Assembly (NCBI GenBank): GCA_021464245.1
Contig: JADCRB010000114.1
Coordinates: 372,001 to 436,000, forward strand
Direction of reading: 5' to 3'
DNA from: Carallia brachiata
Taxonomy: Eukaryota; Streptophyta; Magnoliopsida; Malpighiales; Rhizophoraceae
DNA length: 64,000 nt
The position numbers and the translations under genes were made by a program. The notes below the pieces were generated by a model. It did not search any database and was not told where the DNA came from. It was given only the letters and a program-made list of their open reading frames with translations. Positions within the stretch are counted from its first letter, which is position 1. The number at the start of each line of letters is the position of its first letter. Of this stretch, positions 32,384 to 42,775 are shown piece by piece.

Positions 32384-33550
32384 TCAGTTTTCTTCTGACC
32401 TCATTCCTTTGAAAGTCTCCAAGGTGAGTTTAAATAATATTTCTTTCTTGCCCGGCGGTGGAGATTCTTTATTTATCATCTGCTGGCTTTCGATATGGTA
32501 TATTTTAGTTTTTCCATTCATCAAGAACCAGACTTCCCATGGGAAAGCTGCATACGGCTGAGCACACTTCAAGAATTTCAATGGAATCGTAATCTTGTTT
32601 TCAGTCCATTTACCCTTCTCGTAATCTTCCAACACCAGTAAACGTAGTTCATCCTTCACAATCTCTGCCGTTGACAGATAACAATGGTCATCAGCGTATC
32701 TAATGGGACAAACCTTGGTTTGGGAATCTGGAAAAAATCTACTTGGCAACATAGTACTCGTAAAACACTCCTTGTCTATGTTAAGAGACACCACCTCAAA
32801 ATCTTTTGATCCAATCCATCCATCTGGACAAAAGTGGACAACCCCTTTGGTGAGCTCAAAGTAAATGTGATCATAACGCTCAAAAAGGACACGCAACAGA
32901 GTAGCATCAAGACATCTCCACGACGGTTGATCAACACAACCAAGTGTAAGGATTTCAACACCGAAGATTTCAATTTTATAGTCTTCATGAACAGAGATTA
33001 GCTTGTAGCAGCCAGAGGAGGGAGCATAAGAGATGACCATGCTCATAGTCTTCTCATGTGGATCAGGTATATCATACACTCGTCGCATTGTCGGGTTCCT
33101 GACACGATACTTCGTTTGGGAGCCACTGCCCCTTTTGCTCTCCAATATCAACCCATTGTAGGAGATGTGGAATTTGAAAGTGTCTTGAGCTTCTTCATCC
33201 TGATAAAGCATAACAGGGCGGGCTAGACGTGCGTGCTCCTCCACGAAGTTGGGATCTTCAATCATGGCATGCCATTGCTTGCACACGGACTTAAATCTAA
33301 GCAAAGACTTTGCATCTAACCAACGTAAAATTTCTACCAGGATTTCGATTGGCAGGAAGAAAGCTTCTTCTCCATGATTTGAGCTGTCGCTGTTGGCTTT
33401 CTTGGTTCTTGTTACGATGAAACTTATGAGCGACTCTGCAGTGGAAACCAAAGTGGTGGCAATGTTGGTTATGGAGCTTATGAGTCTTGTGGCACTGTTC
33501 TTCTTGTTGGAGGGCAAAGGCCATGGGGAGTAGCAGTTGTGAGTATCCAT
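32384..33550 (-). CDS. F-box protein with F-box-associated C-terminal region
   Basis: A single-exon frame of 388 residues, probably an SCF E3 ubiquitin-ligase adaptor that binds SKP1 through its F-box and selects substrates with its C-terminal part. The F-box lies at about residues 64-105: LPIEILVEILRWLDAKSLLR, then FKSVCKQWHAMIEDPNF, with the usual LP, L, V.K.W pattern. The C-terminal part has the strand pattern of F-box-associated (FBA) domains, with YNGLIL near 129, RNPTMRRVYDIP near 149 and further blocks to the end. The first 60 residues are Ser/Thr/Asn-rich and carry a hydrophobic stretch (LISSITNIATTLVSTAESL). The frame has no breaks, and the start is the first ATG of the frame. Its upstream flank is duplicated 1.45 kb away. 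The substrate is unknown. Confidence 0.88.
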   Translation of the reverse strand: MDTHNCYSPWPLPSNKKNSATRLISSITNIATTLVSTAESLISFIVTRTKKANSDSSNHGEEAFFLPIEILVEILRWLDAKSLLRFKSVCKQWHAMIEDPNFVEEHARLARPVMLYQDEEAQDTFKFHISYNGLILESKRGSGSQTKYRVRNPTMRRVYDIPDPHEKTMSMVISYAPSSGCYKLISVHEDYKIEIFGVEILTLGCVDQPSWRCLDATLLRVLFERYDHIYFELTKGVVHFCPDGWIGSKDFEVVSLNIDKECFTSTMLPSRFFPDSQTKVCPIRYADDHCYLSTAEIVKDELRLLVLEDYEKGKWTENKITIPLKFLKCAQPYAAFPWEVWFLMNGKTKIYHIESQQMINKESPPPGKKEILFKLTLETFKGMRSEEN

Positions 33551-33640
33551 AAATTATTTATTTGTCAAGTGATTGCTCTTTATTTTAACTGCAAAATAAA
33601 ATGCCAGACTGACTTCCGAATGGGAGCCAGGAGGAAGCAA

Positions 33641-34010
33641 AAACATTGAATTCATACAACATAAATGTTACAGAGACACACAAAAGAAATTGTTTTTCAA
33701 AAAAAAAAAAATATTATTTTTTTGCGTTAACCCTTTTCTCAATTCATAATTCCCAAATAGAAATAGTAAAAGATTCACAAAATGGTGCAGTTTTTTAATA
33801 GAAGCTGAAGGCCCAGTTCTTCTATCTTTAATTTTGGGGTTCCTGCGGCTGCAGTTCTTGTTCTTCTTAAACAACAACATCGAAAAACAGAAGAAGAATA
33901 AGAGAATGGGAAGCGTACCAGCTCAAATCCCGATGGTCAGGACCTTGGGGGCCTGTCCTCCACGCCGACTCCTCAAAACCTAGGAGCAGGTTTTGCGTTG
34001 GAATAAATCG
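33641..34010 (-). repeat. Segment upstream of the F-box gene, duplicated copy 1
   Basis: It aligns closely with 35091-35500: shared blocks include AATGTTACAGA, CCCTTTTCTCA, GAAGCTGAAGGCCCAG, GGGAAGCGTACCAGCTCAAA and TTTTGCGTT. It lies directly upstream of the minus-strand F-box gene and may be its 5' UTR or promoter. On the plus strand a short frame, MGSVPAQIPM (from 33906), is stopped by TAG. Confidence 0.7.
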
Positions 34011-34035
34011 CTAGTTAAGATTATATTGATATAAA

Positions 34036-34175
34036 TTTTTATTTAATTTTTTTTTAATAATTATAATTTATTTATAATTTTACATCATATAATAGGATGA
34101 GATTTATTTAAATAAAAAAATTAAAAGTCATATTAAATTATAAATTAATTTTACTGATAAAAAAAATTAATAAAC
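34036..34175. mobile_element. AT-rich dispersed repeat, family B, copy 2
   Basis: It shares ATAATTTATTTATAATTTTA, ATATAATA, GATTTATTTAAATAAAAAAA and AAATTATAAATTAATTTTAC with 16141-16300, in the same order. Confidence 0.5.
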
Positions 34176-34601
34176 ACCTATATTTATTAATTTTTTTTTT
34201 ATCTATTCAAATGTTCGTTGTACTATAAAATTATCTTTATTCACATAAATTTTACATCCCTCTTTGAGATTTTTGTAAGATAAAAGTCCGAAAGATTACA
34301 AATTTTTATTAGTTAATTAACTTTGATTTGAATTCAAACTCTACGTCTTCAACACTAAAAATTATTGTGGTACCATTAAAGTAAGGCACATTAGCAACAT
34401 TATCCTTACATAGATAGAGATTGATGTTGGTCATAAAAAATAGATAATAAAATTGATGTTTCTTACATAGGTAACATAAAAGCCTACAACTATAGTCTAC
34501 AAGATTACAGCGGAACATGAAACCTAAAAACATGTGCCTATGTTTTTTTTCTAACAATAGATATGTATACAGCGATACGTTAATTTTAAAAAAATTAAAA
34601 T

Positions 34602-34609
<8 letters not shown>

Positions 34610-34640
<31 letters not shown>
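34610..34640. repeat. (TA)n microsatellite
   Basis: About 30 bp of TA repeats. Further (TA)n tracts lie at about 35003-35039. Confidence 0.9.
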
Positions 34641-34654
<14 letters not shown>

Positions 34655-35001
34655 GAAGTAGTGTTTTTTTTTTCTTTTGAAGAAAAAATTATAGGTAAAT
34701 TTGAAAAAAAATTTTAATTTTTTTTCTTTTCTAAAAAGGAGAATTTGTGAAATAATTTTTTACTTTTTTATTATTTTATTTTATTGTAAAATTTAGAGTT
34801 ATATAGATTTAATTACAATCAAAATAAAAATATATAAATCAACACAATTTTTATTTGATTATAATCGGATTTATATTAATTGTAAATACTAATTTTAATT
34901 GTAATAGAATTTTTATAATTATAAAATATATTAATATTATTTTTAAATTTACGAATTTATAAGAAATCTTGAGAAAGATTGAAATTTTTTTTAATTTCGA
35001 T

Positions 35002-35038
<37 letters not shown>

Positions 35039-35090
35039 CACACATACGTTTATTATACATTTATATATAGATAAATATTATTATTCAAAA
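34641..35090. other. AT-rich spacer
   Basis: No gene. Simple AT sequence with (TA)n at about 35003-35039. Confidence 0.55.
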
Positions 35091-35500
35091 TAAAAATATT
35101 GAATTAATACAACAAAAATGTTACAGACACAGAAAAATTAACATAGCTACAATAAGAAGATCACACAAAAGAAATTATTTTTCAAAAAAAAAAATGTTTT
35201 TCGCGCTAACCCTTTTCTCAGTTCTTAATTCCCAAATAGAAAAATATTGGCATAGCAAGGGATTCAGAAAATGGTGCAGTTTTTATTGAAGCTGAAGGCC
35301 CAGTTTTTCTATCTTTAATTCTGGGGTTCCTGCGGCAGCACTTCTTCTTCTTCTTCTTGAACAACAGCATCTAAAAACATAAGAAGGACAAGAGAATGGG
35401 AAGCGTACCAGCTCAAATCCCGATGGTGACGAGCCTGAGGGCCTGTCCTCGTTGCGGACTCTTCAAAACCAAGGACCAAGTTTTGCGTTAGAATAAAGAG
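35091..35500 (-). repeat. Segment upstream of the F-box gene, duplicated copy 2
   Basis: The second copy of 33641-34010. It contains a short plus-strand frame, MGSVPAQIPMVTSLRACP (from 35397), and a CTT-rich run at about 35342-35358. No F-box gene follows this copy in the window. Confidence 0.7.
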
Positions 35501-36443
35501 TATTTGGTTTTACTGATAAAGAGGTGCTGTTATTGTTACTGTTTCATAAAATAAAAGAAAAATATTTGATAAATTTTTTTGGCGGCCATTGAAATTACAT
35601 TTTCCTCCCATCAACATCTGCGAAAAGCAACCCAATTTTTGGAGACAATCCGTTCCTGATTGATTTTTTTTACAACTTTGTCCTCGGCATGCGTACAAAC
35701 ATGAAAGCGACCGGGAAAGAGAGTAAATCGTGGCCGGAAGAGAAAAAAAAAAAGTTCCCACCATTAAAAATATTTTAAATTATTTTTTATCAAATAAGTA
35801 ATATTTTATTATTATTTAATAATAAAAAGTTATTAATCTTAAATTCTTGTCAATTAAAGCAAGAAAAATTTTTTTTTTGTTTTTCATTGTGTAACAGTAA
35901 CTTATGTAAATAAATAATATTATTTTTCTAGACACAAACAAATAGTGAAAATAATACTTTTTTGTTGTAGAAACAGTAACTTGTATAATAAAAATAATAT
36001 TGTTTTTAAGACACAATAATAAATATCATTAAAACTAGAGTTAAAAAGATAATTTGTTATAATAAAACAGATTTAATATCTAAAATAGTCATTTTATTAT
36101 TTAATTAGTAATAATTATTCTTAATTGAAGCGAACACTACAATTCATTTTATTCATAAGTAACAATAATTAATAATAAGTAGACCAAACACCCTCTAAAT
36201 TACTAGTTAACATTATACTTACAGATTTTTATTGGTCAATTGACTTTGATTTGTACGCGAACTCATTTTTTTTAAGAAATTATTCCAACACCACTAAGGT
36301 AAAGCTATTAGTAACATCATACTTATAAATGGAGATTGATGTTGCATGGATAATAAAGGAAAAAGAAAAGTAGTAAGAAAATTTAGTCAAATTTAATTTA
36401 GAATGATATAAATAAGACTTGCACATGATTTTATTTATTTATA
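35501..36443. other. AT-rich spacer
   Basis: No gene recognised. AATAATATT-type motifs recur near 35910-36020. Confidence 0.45.
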
Positions 36444-37535
36444 AAAGTTTATGACCGAGTTCTTAAGAAAGTAATGTGGTGTATAATGGGCAATAGTGAG
36501 AGCCTCACACTATCTATTAATTTAATAAAAAACATGTATGGAGGAGCTCTGACCCGCATGAAAACTGAAAAGTGTGAGTCTTCAGCCTTCCTCTATCACA
36601 GTTGGTCTACAATAAGCTCTAAGTTCTCTTTTCTATTTGTTTTAGTTATAGATATCATGACAAGTCATATTCCATACCACGTGTCATGCTGTATATTATT
36701 TACAAATAATATCATGCTGATAGAAGATATTAAGGAGGGGTTAGATCTGTACATGCACACACTAGTATGGTTTCAGATTTGTACATGCTTTTGAGATCTG
36801 CACATGCTTTGTTTTTGGATACTTTGGATTACAAGGTATCATGAATAAAATCTTGTGACTGTTCAAAAAAAAAAAAAGGAGGTGTTAGATCGCAAGTTAG
36901 AAGTGTAGAGGGAAACATTCGAATCTAAGGAGCTTACGTTGAGTCATACCAAAATCAAATATATGCATTGCAACTTTAACAATGTTAGGCTTGCAAAAGA
37001 AAGTACAATTAGTAAGGAGTAGGTGTTCCTCAATGTGACAAATTCCATTATTTAGGTTCTCTTATTTAGAGAGATGACAATATAGAAGAGAACATACTTC
37101 ATAGGAAAAAGGTCTAGATAGAAAAAATAGAGATATATCATTCTCGTTTTGTGTGATCGCAGAGTTCTCCTTTAAGTTAAAAAACAAATTTTACCGGACG
37201 ACAATTAGTCAAGGTTGCTCTATTATAGTAAGTGTTGGGTTGTGAAAAAGCAATATGCATAAAAGAAGAGTAAGACAGAAATGAGAATGCAAACACTAGG
37301 AAAGACTAAGTTAGGAATAAGGATGGTCATAACGAAGTTTATGTAACCCTTATTGGAAATAAATTAAAAAGTTATGTTTGCATTAGTTTAAACATATCTA
37401 ACATAGACTAGCAGATATTTTTCTAAAGAGAAGTGACTAGCAAATGGAGTAAGGAGAGGGATTGGTAGGTTTAAGTTGATTTGAGAATCTAGAGTTGAAA
37501 ATATTAATATTTCAACCAATTTAGTTGAATAATAG
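36444..37535 (+). mobile_element. RTE-clade LINE relic (reverse transcriptase), with an internal retroposed insert
   Basis: KVYDRVLKKVMW (36446-36481) matches the RTE block with the first catalytic Asp. NMYGGALTRMKT (about 36531-36566) and FLFVLVIDIMTSHI (about 36631-36671) follow. The catalytic FADD box reads FTNN (about 36700-36711), so the polymerase would be dead. After an insert at 36748-36875 the frame resumes with RKLEV*RETFESKELTLSHT, KYMHCNFNN, LCDRRV (about 37153-37170) and SVGL-KKQYA, all in RTE order. Frameshifts and stops are many. The assignment is from motif memory of RTE elements. Confidence 0.75.
36748..36875 (+). mobile_element. Short poly-A-tailed retroposed insert in the RTE relic
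   Basis: 128 bp flanked by AAGGAGGGGTTAGATC (36732-36747) and AAGGAGGTGTTAGATC (36876-36891), a 16-bp duplication with one mismatch. It ends with GAATAAAATCTTGTG, then a poly-A run, so it has a poly-A signal and tail. Removing it joins the RTE reading frame (EGLD to RKLEV). The source transcript is unknown; it could be the 3' end of another LINE, a SINE or an mRNA. Confidence 0.75.
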
Positions 37536-37984
37536 ACTTAGTATACGAGAAAACGGAAAACGAAAAATAATTCATATAACTAATAAAATTTGGGATTGAA
37601 ACTTTAATTCAGTGTGCAAAGAAATGATAGTCATTTTTTCTTCTTCTATTTAGTTGCACATTAGATACAGTTGATTACACATTAAATTTAACTGGTTGCA
37701 TTCGGACACTTTTTTGGATAACATTTCTTCTGGAAATGTAATGGAACTTTTATTCTTTTGTCCTGTAAAAAAAATAAGGGAATTTTTAATTAAATTTATA
37801 TTTTTTAGTGGTATAAGTTACTTATAATTTTATACAACACTATCAATAAGATCTAACTATCAATAAGATCTAACGACAATAAAATAAATAAATTATATAA
37901 TGTCAGCTAATGAGTAAAATTTTAGTCATAAAAAAAATATAAAATTAATAAAAACTGTAAAATAAAGATGGATTCTTTGTAAAT
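37536..37984. other. AT-rich spacer
   Basis: No gene. A 17-bp tandem duplication (CTATCAATAAGATCTAA twice) lies at about 37843-37877. Confidence 0.5.
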
Positions 37985-38172
37985 TCATTCTTGCTTTCTT
38001 TTGACCTGTCCCTTTGTTTCCGGACAAAACGTTTTTTTTTTTTTTGTTTTCCGTAACATCTACTCAAGACATACCAACTCATACAAATTGTCCGGTCTTT
38101 ATTGAATGTTACAGATCAGGCCGTTGGGATTTGGTGGTGTCCAGCAGAGCTTGTTCAAGGAGTAGATCTAAG
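37985..38172. repeat. Duplicated segment, left part (paired with 60610-60780)
   Basis: ACATACCAACTCATACAAAT, TGTCCGGTCTTTATTGAAT and GAGCTTGTTC match the block at 60610-60780. The match resumes after the transposon, at 38741-38785. Confidence 0.65.
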
Positions 38173-38606
38173 CCAAGGATGTACCGACACGTCTATTTTA
38201 AGGAAATGTTCGTGTTGGACACTTTTCGGAGACGGACACGTTTTGGACAAGGCACGAACACGTGTCCGACACGTCAAAAAGTGTCCACCAAAAAAATTTA
38301 AAAAAAAAAAATCGGACACGGTGAGAACACCCAGACATGACTAACAAAAAGAAAAGTAAAAAAATGAAAAAGGAATGGGTTTGTCGTTGCCTTTTTTTTT
38401 TTTTTTAATTCAAATGAAGGAGAGTAGGAATTGGGAAAGATTTGAATTTTTTTTTAAAGTTATCGTTTTTTATTAATATTTATTATTTAATATGTATTGT
38501 GAGATTTTAAATATACTTAAAAAATATATTTTATAAAATTTATTTTAATAAAAATTAAATTTATATATGTTATATTTTAAGTTATAATTTATATTTTATT
38601 TTAAAT

Positions 38607-38645
<39 letters not shown>

Positions 38646-38740
38646 CATGTCTATACTGTGTCGGTGTCCTAACTTTTTTAAAATTGACGTATCGCCGTAT
38701 CTGTGTCCGTATCGCCGTGTCTGTGTCTGTGCAACCTTGG
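38173..38740. mobile_element. TIR transposon relic, non-autonomous (568 bp)
   Basis: It begins CCAAGGATGTACCGACACG and ends in a sequence whose reverse complement starts CCAAGGTTGCACAGACAC, so the ends are inverted repeats. The paralogous block at 60760-60810 lacks the insert. It contains repeated GGACACG-type motifs at both ends, a poly-T run and a (TA)n tract at about 38610-38641. No transposase. A target-site duplication could not be fixed, so the superfamily is open. Confidence 0.6.
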
Positions 38741-38810
38741 AACAAGAAGAAGGCTGTCAAGCTGGCCACCTTTATAATTGCTTGTAAGGTAATCGAACCC
38801 AAAACCCATC

Positions 38811-39049
38811 TTGACGGCCAAAATGGGTTTAGGGAGCTGAAGACACCTCGAAAGTGAAGGGTTTGGGAGCTACACCCAGCCAAGTCCACACTATCGGAGG
38901 CAGATCAAGCCGTGAATGGAATTCACAAGAGCTTTCATATAGCCAGACAATTATCTGGTAATTATTGTGGTTGTCTGCATTAGAATGAAGGGTAAGGGTC
39001 AAATCAGCCAATAGTTAATTGAGTTTCTGGTGTGCAGAGCTCTACTAGA
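38811..39049. other. Unassigned stretch
   Basis: Ordinary composition, no recognised gene or element. Confidence 0.35.
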
Positions 39050-39375
39050 GACAACTCTAGACTTTACAGGAGCGGCCAACCTCCAAAAGACTCCCTCCTC
39101 ACCCCACCCCCCCCACCCATTAGAGAGATGGGAGAGTGGCGAGGGAGCCCACCAGCAACTCCGACTGAGGAACCAGACAACACAATGAGGAGAGGAGCCA
39201 CCAAGGTCTCGAAACAACCAACCAACAGCAAGAAAACGAAGCTCACGAAGAGCACAAGCCCACGTAGAGCACCAAACACCACAAAGGGCGACGAAATCCG
39301 ACCAAACCTCTCCCGGCGCATAGTGGCAACCCCCTGGCGCACGATAGAGGTTTATGCGGGACTATATGAGGGAGT
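39050..39375. other. GC-richer unassigned block
   Basis: About 320 bp with higher G+C, open on both strands (plus from 39032, minus to 39342). The plus-strand reading is rich in Lys/Thr/Arg/Pro. A C-rich run (CCCCACCCCCCCCACCC) lies at about 39102-39118. It resembles the GC-rich 5' region of some plant LINEs, but I cannot establish that. Confidence 0.25.
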
Positions 39376-42035
39376 ATAGAACTATATAGAGATTTTTAAA
39401 ATAGATGGCTTCTAATTATTTTCAGATGATTTATTTGTTTTTTTTTTTTTTTTTTGTAAAAATAAAAGCAATTACACACCCTGCCAAATTGTCTTCAAAG
39501 AATTGTCCATTGCTCTTTCGTATTTTATAGACATGTAATTGGGAGAAGTAGGATTAAGAAGAAGAGAAAAGAGATCGAGCATCAAAGATTTTTTTTTTTT
39601 TTTTTTTGAGACAAGAACATCAAAGAGTAGCTTGGGTGTGAGTGAATTGAAATTGAGTGATTGGCCGCATTTTAATTATTGATACTATAGCTAATACGAG
39701 AGAGTGTATTTATTTCATGGGTTAAGAGAAGATGGTATATGGTAGAAACCAACTATCTTATTTTAACTCATATTTGGTTATTCAATAAGATATACATAAG
39801 ATAGTTAATATGAACTTATTATTATATAAATATGAGATAGTATTATACCTCTTATCTCTATGAGTTAGTCTATCTCATATTATAAGATAGTGTTAACAAA
39901 TTATATATTTACTAAAATATTTTCTTAATTAAAATAAACTCTAAATGTTTTTTGAAAAATTAATATAAAATTAAAAAAACTTATTTTTCTCTCCTCTCCC
40001 CCTCTCTCTCTCTCATTGATTTTCATTGGATTGGCCTCTTTTATATAAATTCAAAAATTTATATCTTGGAATTTATTTAACATTTTTCTTAAAAAAATAA
40101 AAAAAATAATCCCTTTTCTTTTGATATCTTGAAATTTATTTGTATGAATAAATTTAATGCTTAATTTTGAAAAATAGTTTTTCACATAAATTTGAAAATT
40201 TATAAGTAGTATAATTTACAATGATATGTAAATAAACATTAATTTTATTGCTTAATTTTAATTATTTTTAATCAAAAATGTTAAAATTAATAGTAAATGT
40301 AAGTCAATTATTTCTAAAGACAAAAAAAATTATTTTGATAGACTTACTATTCTGTCTCATATCATTCAAATATTAGATAAGATAATTATTTTGTACTATT
40401 GATACTATTAAATATAGTATAAACTAGTAATATAACATATCATATACTATATTAGCTTATACTATCCAATTTTTGTACTAAATGAACCCAGAGTCTTTTA
40501 GGCTAGATTAGAGTCTTAGGCTAGATTTGGGCAAAGAGTAATTGAAAGAAATTGAAATAGAGTGGTGAATTTCTGGTCTTGATTGTTATTTTTACTTAAT
40601 ATGGAGTCTTTTAAAATAATCAAATTTATTTTTTAGTCTCTTACAATTATTTTTCCCTAGTCCTGCTTAGCTCTCTAGTCATACAAAAATTAAATTTATT
40701 GATATTCCTAGAATGAAAGTAAAGCGGCTGCATAACCTTTTCTGGTTAGAGAAATTGTTGAGAATTAATCGATTTTTTTCTTAACTTGTTATTATAAATG
40801 TAATATAGATAGATATTATGTGTCTGTATAGTATAAATATTCTAATAAATTTAACAGTTTTCCAACTTAAAACTCAAAAATTTTATTTCATTATTTTATA
40901 TTCTAATTAGCAATGTGCTAAAAAATTTTAAAAGAATATATTAAATACAGATAAGATGATAGTTAACAAATAATAGATTAAATCTAATATAACGATGAAA
41001 ATAAAATATATTTATTGATCATATTGTGTTTTCTTAATGATAAACTATTTATTAATACGTCCATGAAAATTATATATTATGTGCACTCTTTTAAAGAATT
41101 ACGAAATTAGTTTTATTTATATATGAAACTAATTAATATGGGTGTACATTTCACAGGTTCTAAGATTTTTTTTTTAATTTAAGAAATGGAAAAGTATTGT
41201 TGATACATACAAGGTCGAAAATTGAGGCCTACTGGATGATCAAATTGTGAGGAGATACGTTTAATTTAACTAAATGTCTCGGCAGTGAATCGAAGAGAGG
41301 AGGAACAACTTTAAAGATATATGTATAGTTTAAATAAGCACTACGAAAGGGATTTGAATCAATGACTTTTATTATAATAACAAACAAATTTTTTTTTACT
41401 GTTAGATTACTACGTTTAGTGGTATTTAAATTTTCGTTCTTCAATAAGTAAGCTATTGACCTCGATGATTTTGAACGAACAACTTCATAAATGTGCCAGC
41501 TAAGCCTTTATTTATTTTAAAAAAGATTATATTACACACTTCATATTTAGGATATGATAACAAGTCACACTTTTTATTTTAAATATAAGAAACTGTACTC
41601 TCACATTTAATTCTATTAAAAAAGCACTCTCTGTCAAATCTCTGTTAAAAAATATTTAAAATAATTACAAAATTATGATTATAATTGACATGAATTGATT
41701 AAAATGTTGTTACTGTTTAAAAAAGAGAAATATCTTGCGAAAGACTTAATGCACAGCACAACGAATGTCGAAATTCTCATATATAATTTTGTAGATAAGT
41801 GAAAAGCATGTCATTTTATTATGATTTTTTAGATATATAATAAATAAAAATAAATAATAAGTCAACTATAAAAAAATAAGATTATTTAACTGATGATTTT
41901 TAGTAAATTCAAGATAGTAAAAAGTTCTACATGACAATAATAGACATATAGTTGATGATGATTTTTAAGTATAAAAACGTACTCAAGTAAATTCAAAATA
42001 TTTCCGCAAGAATGATAAATTGATCGAGACAAATC
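39376..42035. other. AT-rich spacer with small inverted repeats
   Basis: No gene. TATGAGATAG (about 39830) and CTATCTCATA (about 39869) are inverted near one another, in DNA rich in CTATCTTAT-type motifs (39740-39900 and 40340-40490). That suggests a decayed MITE, but its ends are not visible. Confidence 0.35.
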
Positions 42036-42062
42036 TATATATATATATATATATATATATAT
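42036..42062. repeat. (TA)n microsatellite
   Basis: About 27 bp of TA repeats. Confidence 0.9.
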
Positions 42063-42476
42063 CATATATATGAGCGAGGATGTCTCTTCATAACTGTCGT
42101 GATCGTTGACTAATCCCAATTAATCAGAATGTAATTTGTTAATTACCGCATCCTACATATGAGTGGCCAATGTAATTTTCCCTTTATTTTGTATTAAACA
42201 GAATATGTTGTTGACATAAAAGTGACGTCCGACTTCAATACACAGGCGTAATAAGCTTCCCAACGATGCAACTTTTTTCTTTGTTAAAAAAAGAAAAAAA
42301 AAACTGAATACGTCATTGACAGAGTTCACGTGTAAGTTTCGGTAACCTAAGCGTTGTACTTACAAAAGGCTCGTGCTTTAGGTCAGACCCGTACCGCCGC
42401 ACAGGCACACTCTTAGAAGCCGCCACCTAAAATTACTCACTGCTTGCTCATCGGAAAATCCTCGCCGCCGTTTATA

Positions 42477-42735
42477 ATGATGGCGATGAGTGTTTTTCGG
42501 TCATTAAGGTACGATTCTGCTCTTGGGTCTGCTCATCGTTTTCCAGGAGTTGCTAGTTCTTGTTTTTCACCTTATGATCATGTTACTTATGGTGTTTTAG
42601 GAGGAAGAGAGAGGTCTATTGGTTGTCTAAGGGAAACGGTCTGCAAAGGTATAGATAGTAGAGAATCATGTAATGTTTGGGAGATTGGGAATGATGGAAA
42701 TCTTGATGGCGTTTTATCATGGAAATCTTGATGGC
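42477..42735 (+). pseudogene. Orphan N-terminal fragment, PPR-like family, copy 2
   Basis: ATG at 42477 opens MMAMSVFRSLRYDS, followed by SAHRFPG, YGVLGGRERS and GNDGNLDGVLSWKS before a stop. The leader just upstream (GCCGCCACCTAAAATTACTC, then CATCGGAAAATCC) is shared with the other copies. The stretch encoding NLDGVL is then repeated in tandem (about 42688-42775) with no repeat protein following. The presequence-like start has few acidic residues. Confidence 0.45.
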
Positions 42736-42775
42736 GTTCTAACCGTAAAATCTTGATGATGTTCTAACTATATTT

